The notes under the pieces are model-generated. The model made no database searches, was not told the DNA's origin, and saw only the letters and a program-made list of their open reading frames with translations. Source: Pardosa pseudoannulata (lineage: Eukaryota; Arthropoda; Arachnida; Araneae; Lycosidae). From it: DNA of 64,000 nucleotides. The stretch lies in contig CM063509.1 of NCBI GenBank assembly GCA_032207245.1, positions 56,411,426 to 56,475,425 on the forward strand. Direction: 5' to 3'. This document shows positions 1 to 10,644 of this stretch, piece after piece (the stretch's first letter is position 1; each line of letters starts with the position of its first letter). Position numbers and translations under genes: made by a program.

Positions 1-27
1 AATGTCACATAGTACATCTCCATAGTA

Positions 28-211
28 GCCCAATGATGGCTGGATAGATAAAATCTTGTTCTTTAGTATCAAAGTTCATGAATTGAAATTCAATTGCTGT
101 CATGAATGTCTTTAGCCATTCAAAATTGACTTTAAGCACTCTGTCTCATTAGCCCTCATGTAGCAAAAACAGTAGAATGTAGGACTCTAAATCAAATAAA
201 ACCAAAACAGT
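28..211 (+). repeat. SINE family A copy (tRNA-derived), diverged
   Basis: The sequence aligns by eye with the better copies at 3488 and 9580. It has the same head (caatgatggctgg), a decayed B-box-like stretch near 80-92, the body motif ending in ttagccctcatgt, and an A/C-rich tail. It is too diverged to show target duplications. Confidence 0.6.
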
Positions 212-274
212 GTGTAACTTTAATACACTAATATAAAAAATACACAACTGTATTTTTTAAAGGATCTAGTAAGA

Positions 275-397
275 AACAAACTGAGATTAGGGTTCATTAC
301 CAATAGAGCTAAAATTATCATGTATAAAACACTAATTCAACCAGTAGTCCTCTATGACAGCAAAAGCTGGACATTGAGTAAGTATATCCAAAATAGA
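275..397 (+). mobile_element. Non-LTR retrotransposon (RTE-like) coding relic
   Basis: One frame reads as the C-terminal part of a LINE reverse transcriptase, with NRAKIIMYKTLIQPVVLY followed by a KSWTLSK-like motif. The same region is better preserved at 29569. The relic is broken on its right side by the LTR inserted at 402. Confidence 0.55.
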
Positions 398-401
398 CTA
401 C

Positions 402-991
402 TGTGAAGACCCCCTTTGTCCAGAACTAATGACCGGAATCAGCTGATTTGAAGCCTCCTATGAGAATTCAGCTTAAAAAAAAAAAAAAAAAAAAAACTAG
501 CTATAACCTTAGCTGGAGTTCCCAGATAACTGGAACTGTAACTGACCCCGGGGTATAAAAAGCCTAGAATTTTTCGACTTGGGGCTTTTCAACATTTTTC
601 TTACTTAGGTGCTTTGACCTCGTGGAGGCTTTCGTGTCTTTTGACCAGAGCCAGCTTTCTAGTGATTAAGTTCAGGAGATTCATAAGGTCTGCTCATATA
701 GGGAGCGGCAGAGTCTCAGATACCGAACGGAGGGATAAATTAGATTTGCATTGCAACCTGGGAAAGCATCCCCACTTGTGTGAGGTTATTTAATCTCTTT
801 TCTTTTCACTGTGATCTTCATGGTGATGTTATGCAGGTGACAATCCTTTGCATTTCTACTTGTTTTAGGAGATTAGAAGCCCCTTGTATATAGACATATT
901 TACTCAAGAAATAAAAGTGATTTCCAATTTTATCATGACTGTGATCCTTCTTCACGCTACCTTTTCACTCAAGAACAATAAAGTCGTCACA
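402..991 (+). mobile_element. Solo LTR of an LTR retrotransposon
   Basis: The segment begins TGTGAAGAC and ends GTCGTCACA, giving the TG...CA ends and short inverted repeat of an LTR. A 4-bp direct repeat (ctac, 398-401 and 992-995) flanks it as a candidate target duplication. A TATA box (tataaaa, 554-560) lies after a GC-rich stretch, and AATAAA signals lie at 910-915 and 977-982. No internal retroelement genes adjoin it, so it is read as a solo LTR. It lies directly against the LINE relic on its left. The superfamily cannot be told from the LTR alone. Confidence 0.7.
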
Positions 992-1262
992 CTACTAATA
1001 TTTGAAAAAAATACTGCAAAGTTTTTGGTATTGTGAAAGAAAATAATGTCTAGCAAATTTTTTACAATCTTGAAATTTATTATCTATGTAAACATACATT
1101 GTTAAAGTCATTCAAATCAAGCCAAATCAGGTACCTTGAACAGTTTATTTCAATCAAACTATAACAACCTCACTAAGTTATTAACATTCAACAAACCTGG
1201 AGGCAATAGGAAATGAGGAAGATCTCCACTCAGATTGTGTGATGAGTTTGAAGAAGACTTAA

Positions 1263-2030
1263 CATTGACCCCCCTGTACATTGTACAGGTGCAGCTTTCG
1301 GGCCTTTACTGATTTGCCCGTATGGCGTACGGGCAATCTGATTTCTTTTTCGCTTGCACTTTTTCAGCTGTATTTTTTCCAGTTTTAGTAACAAATTATG
1401 CTTATAGTAATTGATTCATTCAGTAAATGATAGTTTGCAGTTTCTTGTATTTTCTACTCTGATTGGTTCAAAAGTGTGGGTTTTTTCACATGCTTTGTAT
1501 CAGAAGACGAATTGTTATCTTTCAGTGTATAGCTTTCTGGTTATATTGTACTAACCGTCTGATAATTTTATTGATGTAAGAGTTGAATAATATATTTTTA
1601 CTTTTAAATAATGGATAATTCAGAGCTTATGGAGCTAATTTCTTGTGACTCGGAATCAGAAACTGAATTATCTGTAAATGATAGTAGCGAAAGTTTACTA
1701 GATGACCTGGATAGTAGTGACTCTGATAGTAGTACAGATGGAATCAGTCAAGCAAGACAATTTTTTAAAATTAATTGTGATAATCCTTCGGATCTGCCTC
1801 CTAGATTTGTTTTCACTGGAATTCCAAAAATTAACTTGGATATCGATGAGACTAAAGGTAAACTTCAGTTCTATGATGCTTTCATAGAAAGAAAAAAAGT
1901 TGTAATAAATGCTTAAAAATATTAGAAATGTTAATTTTAATAACATATCTTTACTTAAAAATGTAAAATGAACAAAAAAATGTGACATTTTTTTGACCGA
2001 ATTCTGGAAAAAAATGAAATTGTCAAAGGA
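1263..2030 (+). mobile_element. piggyBac-like element, internally deleted, degraded ends
   Basis: TTAA tetranucleotides flank the segment (1259-1262 and 2031-2034), as expected for piggyBac target sites. Its ends and several internal blocks match the better-ended element at 37838-38596: a near-palindrome around tgcccgtatggcgtacgggca (1315-1335), a tctgattggttcaaaag-like block and an atgtaaaatgaacaaaaa-like block before the right end. It contains a 101-codon ORF that reads as a piggyBac transposase N-terminus. The catalytic DDD core is absent. Confidence 0.65.
1611..1916 (+). pseudogene. piggyBac transposase N-terminal fragment
   Basis: A 101-codon ORF starts at an ATG and has an acidic, Ser/Asp-rich N-terminus (residues 1-45). 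A PPRFVFTGIPKINLDID stretch at about residues 63-79 matches the conserved PPRF.FTG block that precedes the catalytic core in piggyBac transposases. Known family members are about 500-600 residues, so this is only the start of the protein. The element is internally deleted after this point and could not transpose itself. Whether the short ORF is still expressed cannot be judged. Confidence 0.6.
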
Positions 2031-2144
2031 TTAAATTTTACTAACTGGAAACACATAGCATATGATTGACTCTGATGGAGAAAAAAAAACTTGTTGGGAT
2101 AGCCCTGGCTGGCTCTAGGCTGTAGTGCCAAGAAAAAAAAAATC

Positions 2145-2185
2145 CAGGGATGGGTAAACTATGGTCTGTACAACATGAATCAATG
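2145..2185 (+). mobile_element. Possible hAT MITE end
   Basis: The sequence cagggatgggtaaactatgg resembles the terminal inverted repeat of the MITE at 54801-55314. No matching right end or target duplication was found. Confidence 0.3.
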
Positions 2186-2701
2186 TAAAAAGAGCATCCC
2201 TATTGGAGTAAATTTACAATGACTCAAGTTAAAAAATTTAAAATAATGTGCATGTTTTTGAAACACCAGAATGTTTTTATGTTGTATAGTGGTCAGTGTA
2301 ATGAGCTTTTATGAATTGGGCTTGGGTTCCTTTTCAAATTACTTAGATTTGTTTGTACTATGCATTCATAGGAAATTGTGTTTGTTCTTAGCAGTTTCAT
2401 GATAAAATGGACATGCTAAATAATATAAGAGAATATTGATGGGAAAGAGTGTTAGTATACTAGCATATATATGTCTTCAGTATTTATTTTTAATTAAATT
2501 ATAGAAAAAAAATAAAGGAGCACCCAATAAAATATTAGAAGCAGAAAAGCTCTTTACAGATGATTTAAAATATTATCGGTTTTATTAATTTAAGAATCAT
2601 TAAAAATTGTTAGTTCTACATTGTGCTATAATAAATATAATTGAATATTTCTTGTAATTTTACAAGATAGTAATACATTTTTTTCTGCTATTTTACTGTA
2701 G

Positions 2702-2768
2702 AAATATGCCTGATATTGAGAGCTTGATGCAAGAATGGCCATCAGATTTTGAAGACGTACTAAATGAG
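2702..2768 (+). CDS. IFT46: IFT46 exon (MPDIESLMQEW motif)
   Basis: The acceptor is ctgtag and the donor GAG|gtaagt. The first base completes a codon from the upstream exon, followed by 22 codons encoding NMPDIESLMQEWPSDF and an acidic end. The exon ends in phase 0. The MPDI..LMQEW block is the most recognisable IFT46 signature in the window. The preceding exon was not found between 1 and 2700. Confidence 0.92.
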
Positions 2769-5700
2769 GTAAGTTTAAGATGCAGACTTATTTCTTGCAG
2801 TGGTTAAGTAGTGGTCAATTAACAGTTAAGCTTTTGTAAAATATTTTCAGTACAAAGTTGAAACTACCAAAAAATTATGTTTAGATATTTTTTATTTTGT
2901 TTGTTTTATTGCCTAAATTCTCAGTGTAAATATTTTGATGAAATTTACATTTTTTAAGTATAATGCATGATTTTTTTTATCTCAGAACTTTATCTTTGAT
3001 AAAATATAATTTGATATGATTTTGCAAGAGTGGTACATGAAGCTGTTTTAAAACAAAGAAGAATATTCTAAAAGCTCATTTTTAAAATCAAAATCACTTC
3101 AAAAATTATGTATTTTTATATTACATAGTATAGTTTATCTGAACTTGTATATCTTAAAAACAGTATAGATCATTTTTTTTTTGTTTCCCTACACTTTTGA
3201 TTACTCTCTCTTGTTTTTATTTTTCTGTTTATCTTGAATGATTTCCTTCAAAACTTGTATTTTTTCTTAATCTGAACTTTGTCATTCACAAATTTAAGAT
3301 AGAAGTAGTGTTTATGACCAAAAATGTCTTCTTTAAGTTGAGTTTGAACAGAAGACAAAAAGTTGGAAATAGGGGAAAAAGTCGATAACACTAACATTGA
3401 ACTACAAGATGAAGATTACATGGCAAATTTCATGTATCACTCATAACTTCATGTATCATGTATAGCTTCAAATATCTTCATGGCATGGTGCCAAACAATG
3501 ACTGAATGGTTAGAGTACTAATCATTGGTACCAGAGTTTATGGGTTTGAATCCCACTGTGGCATCAATGTTCACAGCCATTCAAAATCAACTTTAAAGTG
3601 TAGGTCCCAGTGTCATTAGCCCTCATGTTGCAAAAAAGTTGACTATAGCACACCAAACCAAACCATCTTCATGGCATGAAAGATACTTGAAGTAGACATT
3701 TCTTTTGAGGTTTTTATAATTAAGGATCATTCTCTTGTTACGTCTGGAGTTTTAACAGATGAAGAGATAATCAAAAAAGATGGGTTGATTCTGATAATGA
3801 TAGTGATGGAACAGAGGATTATATATTCCAAAAATCATAGCAAAAGATGTGGAGAAGGCAATTCATCCCCTATATAATAATAGCCTAAGTTATCTCTCCG
3901 TCTGTCCTCAAATTTATGAAGCAGTTGAACTTGGAATGGATACAGGTATCCATATTGATTTCTTGATGAGTTAGGGTTAGCAAAATTCAAAGTTTATCTT
4001 CTCCTAAACTATCAATACGATTCTAAAATAAATTAGTATAAATATGCTTCACATCACAGCGGAAAATACTGTCATCTTTAAAACTTTCGAAATCCACCCC
4101 TTCCCCCCTTTTTGAGTGTTTAATGCCATTATTTTGAGCCCTATTTTCCCCGGTTAAGAGCATGGGATTAAATTTATCAATTTATCACATAATAAATAGG
4201 TAAAAAATAACATTTTTTTCCAGCATTATGACATCATTCCTTTAACCATCTCATTGAATCATTTCTTATTTTAAATTATTTAAATATCGTTAGCAGTATT
4301 TTCATATTTTTATCACTGAATTTAGATATCACGTAAATAATTTTCCTTTATATTTGTATTAAATAATATATTAGGTACATATGTGTTAATTTTAAATTTA
4401 AACATAGATTATTTTTGCTGCAATGAAAAATTTATCACATATTATCAACAAATGCATTTAATAAAAGTCTAGGAGCCTACTTCACGAAATTAAGACAGTG
4501 TTTTTAGAATATGTTGTGCGTGTACAATCATGATTTAAAGATGGAATGTCCAACTACATTTTCACACACACACACACACATATATATGTCAGGTCTAAAA
4601 AAGGGGTAGTTAGAAATTACATGAGTTATAAACAATTTTAAAAAGAAAGCTCTTTTATAATAATAAAATAAATGAAAAAGACCCAAGCTTGCGTAAGCTT
4701 TTAGGATAATCCAATCAGTCAGAAGCATTTTGGAAAAATTTGATGAGTTTGCAAACAGATAAGTGTCAGTTAGCGCATGGACATGGAACTGTGAACACAC
4801 TCTACATGTGTCTTCGACGAATAAATGAAACTGGCAAAGTTTTGCTTAAATGAAAAGATGATTTAATAAACTTATTATTATCAATAAAGACTATTTTCCA
4901 CACTGGATCACATATATATTTAATAACATGGGGATACTTTCCTGTTAAACATTCACCCATATAATGCTGCAGATTTTGTTAATCATATTATTATAGGAGG
5001 ACCATATAGGCAGCCAACATTATTTCCTAGGACAACACAAACAGGGTCCTCATAATTTGCATGCAGGAATCAAGCAGATGACTCCTAGACTTGACCTGCT
5101 ACCTTCAGAGGTATTGTTTGAGAACTTCAAGGACATTGTAACCACAAGCCTATTTTGCACGCCCCAACCAGCATTAATGAACATGGTAGATCTTTAGCTG
5201 GCTCGACTCAGTCTCACAATCCTCTACAATTATGAGATTGATGCCTTTACCAACTGAGCCATAACAGCTCTACATACATACACACATATATGTACTTAGT
5301 ATTGCATGCCTCAGGAGAAGGCAAGCCCCTTGCATTCTTCAGCTCTTTTTTTTTTTCCATATTTTGTATAACAAAGAAAATTTTAATTGACTATGTCATT
5401 TTAAACAAAGTGAACTAAAGCGTGAAATGACTTAGAATTCAGCCTTGTTAAATATGAGGTAATTACCCATTCTCCTCCCTTTTTACTGAGTGTAATTTGG
5501 TAATCTTGTGTGATTACTACCAGTGTATTGTAAAGTATCACCGGGACTCATTTCAATTCCTTTCAGTTTATTTTCCCTGGTTAAATTGTGACATCACTGT
5601 TTAGTTATTCTTCCTCAGAACCTTTGTTTTGGCAACAATTAATATTCATATTTTTTTTCAACTGAGGAAGTATATCACCCAGCATATGTTTGCTGGTGGT

Positions 5701-8700
5701 GGTAGTTGTTAGGTTGCAACATAACCATCAGGTTGCCTACAAACGCAAACTATGTGAACTTGTGTTTTTCTTTCAATGGTTCAAGCAAGTTGTTTTTTTA
5801 ATCCCATCATCAAGTCTGTGCTTTTTTTCTCTGCTGGAACCTATTAACTCTGCTGAACTTTGTTATGAGCCTTGTGATTGCAACAAGCCTGCTAGGCTAG
5901 AATCCTGAGAGGCTTGGTTTGAGTCTGGTAGGTGCACTAAACATCTCTGTGTGTACCTAGATAATGAACAATTCTAATAACTAAGTCTTTGGATCTAGAT
6001 GTCCTTTCATTAGGAGGCTGGTGGAAGAGAGGTACAGAGGAACAAAAATCTCTCCTTCTGAAGATGATCAAAATTGAGGGAGTTTTACAGCATATCCATA
6101 TACAACTGTATTTTTTGTCTTCTTCTTTATATTACATTTATTTTATCAATAGGAAGCTAATTTTGGTAACTTGGTAACATTCTTCTTTTAAGATTACACT
6201 ACATTCCATTACATGACAAGGCCATCCCATTCAGATTTTGCCATCTGTTCCTACTCAAGGCAATGCCCTTCTAGCTCTTTTATATAAGATTTTTAAGTCC
6301 CTTTCAACAGAGTCAGGGTATCAAATTGGTGATCTTCCCCACTTTCTAGTTCTCATATGTTTGGTCAATGTGATCTTTTTTACTGGGTTGATATTCTCGA
6401 CTCTAAATATATATCCTAGCTACCAAATCCTGTGACTTTTTATGATTTAAGATCTTAATGATTCTGGTTTTATGGTAGATTTCAAAGTTAAACATTGATC
6501 TCCCCACACTGTTTTCACAAATTGTGCCAAATGTATTTCTTAGAATCTTGTGCTCAAAGGTCAATTATTTGTTTTCTACAGATTGTCATTACCCAACATT
6601 CGCAGTCATAAAGTATCACAGGTCGTGATACTTTAAGGCTGTGATATGGTGATATGGCTGCAATGTGGCGATGGATACTTTATGGCTACGTGTCCATAAA
6701 TGTGATCTTTTTTACTGGGTTGATATTCTCGACTCTAAATAAATATTCTAGCTACCAAATCCTGTGACTTTTTATGATTTAAGATCCTAATGATTCTGGT
6801 TTTATGGTAGATTTCAAAGTTAAACATTGATCTCCCCACACTGTTTTCACAAATTGTGCCAAATATATTTCTTAGAATCTTGTACTCAAAGGTCAATCGT
6901 TTGTTTTCCATAGATTGTTTTAACCAACATTTGCCGCCATAAAGTGTCACAGGTCGCAATAAGTTTATATATGTATATTAATTTTTGGTTCTAGAGCTAA
7001 TGTATCGAGATTTTAATTGATTTTTAGACCATGATAACATCTATTTGTTGTATGGTCTATTGTTTATTTCAACAATAAAATTATTGTTTAGCAAGATTAG
7101 TTACTCATATTTCAAGTCATGTGAATCACATCTTTGTTATACAATTTTTCAAATGCAATTAAGGCTAAACATGACATTGTCTTTAATATATATGCATATA
7201 TTGTCACATGTTTAGGTTAAATATTTGATTGTAATTTTACCAATATTTAATAAATATTTATTTCTAGAGTCAACTAGCTCATAGGCTTCATAAAAAAAAT
7301 TCTTTTTATAGGTAGGAATACCACCAGCAGATTTAGATTGTTCTCTCCAAGAGTATGTTGAGTATATATGTGGTAAGTTATTTTTGCCTAAGTTGAGTTC
7401 TAAACTCTGTTAAAGTTATAAATGTATAACCTAATAAAAATTGAAAGAAAATGTAATAATGAATAATTTGTAGGCATAATGGATATTCCAGTGCATAGAT
7501 CAAGAATACAATCTCTGCATGTGTTATTCAGTCTATTTTGGGAGTTTCGAAATTCTCCGGTATGTATTTTCTTTAACAGTATTATTATATAATTTCATAG
7601 CAATATTGCTGTAGAAAATTATTTATTGAATTACATTGTTGGTTATTATTATGTTTTGGATAGTTTAATTCATTAAATAGGTACAGAACTGAAACTGTAT
7701 CTTGATATACGTTACAAATTTACATACATTGTTTGTAATGCAGGTATAGAAGTAGAAATATTGATATTTACTCTTTAGATTTTGTTTATTAAAATAACTG
7801 AACTAAAGCTATGTACAGTACAATACTTAAATTTTAAAAAGATGTTATATAGTGTAAGATTATTCTAAGCAGATACAGTGCTTACCACATTTTTGGATCG
7901 ATGAATCATGGCTTATACATGTTTAAAGATCGAAATTTAATGTCTGAGGCATATCTGCCAAGGCATTGTTTCTATAGGAATTTTATTTTCCCTGCTACCC
8001 CTCCATATATATATATATATATATATATTACATTGTAATATATAGGTGCAGAGCCTGTAACAAAAAATAAGAAAGAATCCATTACAGACATTAAAGATTT
8101 ATTCATATAGACTTAGACTTATGATGGGGCGGCCCTCAAAAGCACCAACACTGTGATCCATGGTCTATTGTACTGAACCCCCCTCCCCATTTCCCCGGAA
8201 TAAAAAGAATCCTGGCATTAAGTTAAAAAGAAACAATCATATCTCAAAGAGATTGATAACTGAGATAAATTTAAGCAGCAGTTTACCTAGAAGTTAACTC
8301 TCTCAGTTCAATAATATGATATCCAAGATATTCAAAATGCTTAGCAGAGTAATATTCACATTCACATAAAATATGTAGCAAACTCTCTTCTGCCATTTGA
8401 CACCCCCTACATGTTGGGCTATCAGTAATGCCAATTATGTTCAGATGTCTTCTGAGACAGTCATGGCCAGTCAGTAGACCAATGGCCACCCTAAACTCAT
8501 TTCTACTGAGCTTAAGTAACTCCTCAGTTCTCAACCATTCAAAATTCTGGTTAAGCTCGTCTGCTTGCCTTTGATTATTAGATTTAAGCCAATCCTTATA
8601 GGTCTCTACCATTATGAGATCCTTAACAGTCTTCATAGTTAACAGTCATAATATAGTTAGATATGAGGAAGACCAAGTGCTGATTCTGGCCCAACAAAGG

Positions 8701-9972
8701 GCAATTCAGAACCATACTTCGCAAGATTGGCATCAGTTTCATTGCCAAAAATACTAGAGTGACCAGGTACCCCAAAAATGATAACCTTGTTAACCAAGGG
8801 AAATTTTGTAAATTTTTATGTTCAATTTTGTAATATTTGATTCTTAATCTTTTAATTCTTTAATCTTTTATTTCTTCAATTTTCAATTATTTTTTAATTT
8901 TTTGTTCAGTTTTATTTTGTGTGTTTGTTTTCAATAGGGCTTGAATCCCTCATTTCAATTTTTAATATTTTAATAATTTGGAATCTTTAAATTCATAAAT
9001 TTCATTTTTGTGCTGTACGTTTTTCAATTTTTCAGTTTGTGTTTTACATTTTTAATATTTAATTTTAATCAAACTTTACTGATTATTGTGTTGATTTTTT
9101 GTCTTTCTAAATTTTCTACCTATTTATTTGTTTTTAAATGTTTCCTATTGGTTTTCGGCATCTTTCTTTTTTTATGTTTCATCAAAATTGATTTTTTCCA
9201 AATTGTGCTGTTCTATCGGGTTTTTTCATCTTGTTTGGTGCAGTTTGTCCCAAGAGGAATTAGCCCTACTAAATTTCAACCAACCAACCAACCAACCAAC
9301 CTAATGGTTGGGAAATGATTGACTACTACTACATTCTAGAAAGGATGTGACTACACTAGGGTTAAGGTTATTGTTTGCTAATTATTATTGTAACATATTC
9401 TGTATAGTAGTGTAAACCAAGTGTTGGTAGACCAAGTCTACATATGCGACTCTTAGCATAAGTGTTTGTAGCTTTTCAGACTTCAACCTCCCATATATTG
9501 ATCAGTTGTTTATTTAATAATGTATATACATATAAATGGCTCTCTGATACTTTCATTATCTTGTTTCACTGATAATTTGAGGCCGAACGATGGCCAATTG
9601 GTTAGGGTGCTGGCCTTTGGTACCGGAGTTCGTGGGTTCGAATCCCACAGTGGCATGGATGTTCGTAGCCGTTTGGAATCGGCTTTAAGCTGTAGGTCCT
9701 GGTCTCATTAGCCCTCATGTTGCAAAATGTTGACCGTAGCAAACCAAACCAAACCAAACCACTGATAATTTGGCTCTTCTCTCTTGAAAAAAAAATGACA
9801 ATATAAATTAACAAGAGCCAATTATTTTGAAGCAATTAAATATGCTTACTTACTTAAATTTTTCAATTGCTTGTTTCAGCATTTCAGATCTTTGAACAAA
9901 GAATTGGGCAATTCTCTACAGAAAGATGAAAGTTCATCTGGTGAAGTAGATCATCTTGTTATTAGAGACTAA
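2702..9972 (+). CDS. IFT46: Intraflagellar transport protein 46, C-terminal part (4 exons)
   Basis: Joined exons 2702-2768, 7312-7372, 7474-7559 and 9880-9972 give 101 complete codons plus a stop, with splice phases agreeing at every junction. The product matches the C-terminal region of IFT46: a MPDI.SLMQEWP motif, then a short acidic helix, a DCSL.EY.. I segment, DIPVHRSRIQSLH and an FRNS..HF tail. Known role: IFT46 is a core subunit of IFT complex B, needed to build cilia and to carry outer dynein arm cargo. Animal IFT46 is about 300 residues or more, so the N-terminal two thirds lie left of this window. The gene converges on the calcium channel gene. Its introns are full of TE relics, but the exons look intact. 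Confidence 0.92.
3300..3960 (+). pseudogene. Decayed DNA-transposon coding relic, perhaps Tigger/pogo
   Basis: To the right of an inserted SINE, broken frames read SGVLTDEEIIKK and then, after a frameshift, DSDNDSDGTED. An acidic tail of this kind is common at the C-terminus of Tigger/jerky-type transposases. To the left, a frame with a VEFEQKTKSWK-like stretch may belong to the same relic. No terminal repeats were identified, so the assignment is tentative. Confidence 0.35.
3488..3664 (+). mobile_element. SINE family A insertion with 14-bp target duplication
   Basis: The 177-bp element is flanked by the perfect repeat atcttcatggcatg (3474-3487 and 3665-3678). Its tRNA-related head has an A-box-like tggttagagtac and a B-box-like gggtttgaatcccac. 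A conserved body (atgttcacagccattcaaaatc) and a tail of ccaaa repeats follow. These are the marks of a LINE-mobilised, RNA polymerase III-type SINE. Confidence 0.85.
4563..4588. repeat. (CA)n/(TA)n microsatellite
   Basis: A short dinucleotide run directly precedes repeat C. Confidence 0.85.
4581..4840 (+). repeat. Dispersed repeat C, copy 1
   Basis: About 260 bp match, in inverted orientation, the copy at 53130-53394. Shared blocks include tatatgtcaggt, attac.tgagttataaa, a 30-bp stretch around ctcttttataataataaaat (only its core is given), aaaagaccca.gcttgc and catggacatgga.ctgt. No coding potential or terminal repeats were recognised. Confidence 0.6.
4908..5270 (-). mobile_element. SINE family B copy, near full length
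   Basis: Read on the minus strand it begins gagctgttatggctcagttg, a tRNA-like A-box head, with a B-box-like stretch downstream. A body shared with 42871-43241 follows (for example gcagcattatatgggtgaatg versus gcagcattctatgggaaaat, on the minus strand). Partial relatives lie at 43360-43520 and 57843-58060. Confidence 0.6.
6369..6958 (-). repeat. Tandemly duplicated LINE reverse-transcriptase tail
   Basis: Positions 6369-6627 recur at 6701-6958 (offset 332) with few differences. In the right copy, a minus-strand frame at 6735-6959 reads RPVTLYGGKCW, KILRNIFG and later a degenerate tail, the C-terminal region of RTE-like LINE proteins. A 70-bp spacer (6628-6700) carries short repeats of gtgatatgg. 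Confidence 0.65.
7312..7372 (+). CDS. IFT46: IFT46 exon (DCSLQEYVEYIC)
   Basis: The acceptor is tttttatag and the donor G|gtaagt. The exon enters in phase 0, reads 20 codons (VGIPPADLDCSLQEYVEYIC) and leaves one base over. It is separated from the next exon by a 101-bp intron, very short for this gene. Confidence 0.92.
7474..7559 (+). CDS. IFT46: IFT46 exon (DIPVHRSRIQSLH)
   Basis: The acceptor is atttgtag and the donor CCG|gtatgt. Two bases complete the split glycine codon, and 28 codons follow, including IMDIPVHRSRIQSLHVLFSL. This is the best conserved stretch of the IFT46 C-terminus. The exon ends in phase 0. Confidence 0.93.
8005..8028. repeat. (TA)n microsatellite
   Basis: About 11 TA units lie in the last IFT46 intron. 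Confidence 0.9.
8041..8800 (-). pseudogene. Non-LTR retrotransposon 3' end with RNase H relic
   Basis: On the minus strand, positions 8800-8720 read VPGHSSIFGNETDANLA, the signature of a LINE RNase H domain. The 117-codon frame at 8283-8636 continues with LTGHDCLRRHL, GITDSPTCRGC and an HILCECEYY stretch, the Cys/His-containing tail that follows RNase H in these proteins. The two parts are interrupted by a stop, so the copy is dead. Positions 8041-8280 are its probable 3' UTR; a block near 8151-8170 (atggtctattgtac) recurs at 37610. The RNase H domain suggests an I/R1-type clade, which is inference. Confidence 0.7.
9276..9302. repeat. (AACC)n microsatellite
   Basis: About six AACC units. Confidence 0.85.
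9580..9760 (+). mobile_element. SINE family A, youngest-looking copy, 12-bp target duplication
   Basis: The perfect repeat actgataatttg (9568-9579 and 9761-9772) flanks a 181-bp element. Its head has tggttagggtgc (A box) and gggttcgaatcccac (B box), both very close to tRNA promoter boxes. The body includes gttcgtagccgtttggaatc and the tail has four ccaaa units. The intact boxes and target duplication suggest a recent insertion. Confidence 0.9.
9880..9972 (+). CDS. IFT46: IFT46 last coding exon
   Basis: The acceptor is cttgtttcag. Thirty codons start HFRSLNKELGNSL, continue through an acidic Ser-rich stretch and end VIRD before TAA (9970-9972). HF after FRNSP matches the family order, where an ..FK/RNS.HFKAL segment spans this junction. 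The last residues are poorly conserved in the family. Confidence 0.9.
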   Translation, partial: HFRSLNKELGNSLQKDESSSGEVDHLVIRD

Positions 9973-10089
9973 TACATGTGATACTTATTTAATTTGGGAT
10001 ATTATGCTGCAACTCAGATGTTATGATACAGTTCAGTATCAATGATCATATGGATTCAAATTGTAGGTTATATAACTACAAAAATTATA

Positions 10090-10095
10090 AATAAA
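10090..10095 (+). terminator. IFT46 polyadenylation signal candidate
   Basis: AATAAA lies 117 nt after the stop codon and is followed by a T-rich stretch. It is the first canonical signal after the stop. Confidence 0.6.
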
Positions 10096-10496
10096 CTTTA
10101 TTATGACAAATTTTGCTCTGTATATTTATATTTTACCTAAAATTTTTATCACAATTGGTGTTATATGTAACATCTATACACAATTTATTAAATAGATAAA
10201 GGATAAATTTTATTTACTTATTTTTACAGTTAAGATTTGAAATTTGATTGAGGTTTCTTTCATTTGTTTTTCTTATCCTCTGTCATTTTCATCTTATGTA
10301 ATTACTTCAATCTTTTATTGCTCATTAATTTCTGTTTCTTTTATTAAAATTTTAATGAGCAAACTAGAAGTAACTGCTAATCCAGTTTGGATAAAACGAA
10401 TATCAGAATAATTGTTAATTTAACAACATTAAATTGTATTACAGTAATTAAACATTTTTTGTTTAGTACCTTTAATTATCAGTCATTTTGAAAGGA

Positions 10497-10610
10497 TAGA
10501 CTGGAAGATGGCTAGCCAGAAAGGTAAGGTACTATCTTTCAGTACCATAGTCCATGTGTTCAAATCCTAATAGTGGTATGGATCTTAATCAGAAATATTT
10601 TTGATACCTA
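10497..10610 (+). repeat. SINE family A fragment
   Basis: Head and B-box region only (gatggctagcc... gtgttcaaatcctaatagtgg), strongly diverged. It lies just left of the Tigger-like element. Confidence 0.5.
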
Positions 10611-10644
10611 GTTTCCTTTACGACACCTAGACACCTTTATGATA

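Larger units (their letters stand above)
2769..7311 (+). other. IFT46 intron, 4.5 kb
   Basis: The intron runs from gtaagt to tttatag. It contains a Tigger-like relic split by a SINE (about 3300-3960), repeat C (4581-4840), SINE B (4908-5270) and duplicated LINE relics (6369-6958). The stretches 2769-3300, 3960-4580 and 5280-6230 show nothing recognised beyond AT-rich sequence and short open frames. Confidence 0.8.
7560..9879 (+). other. Last IFT46 intron, 2.3 kb
   Basis: It contains a (TA)n run, a non-LTR retrotransposon relic on the minus strand (8041-8800), a T-rich low-complexity stretch (8800-9240), an (AACC)n run and a fresh SINE A (9580-9760). No further exon was seen. Confidence 0.75.

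Noticed and set aside
9520..9711. A 63-codon + strand frame and its antisense partner at 9602-9835
   Set aside because: Both run through SINE A, which is transcribed by RNA polymerase III and not protein coding.
9580..9760. tRNA gene
   Set aside because: A and B boxes are present, but the sequence does not fold as a complete tRNA by eye, has a SINE body and tail, and recurs many times.
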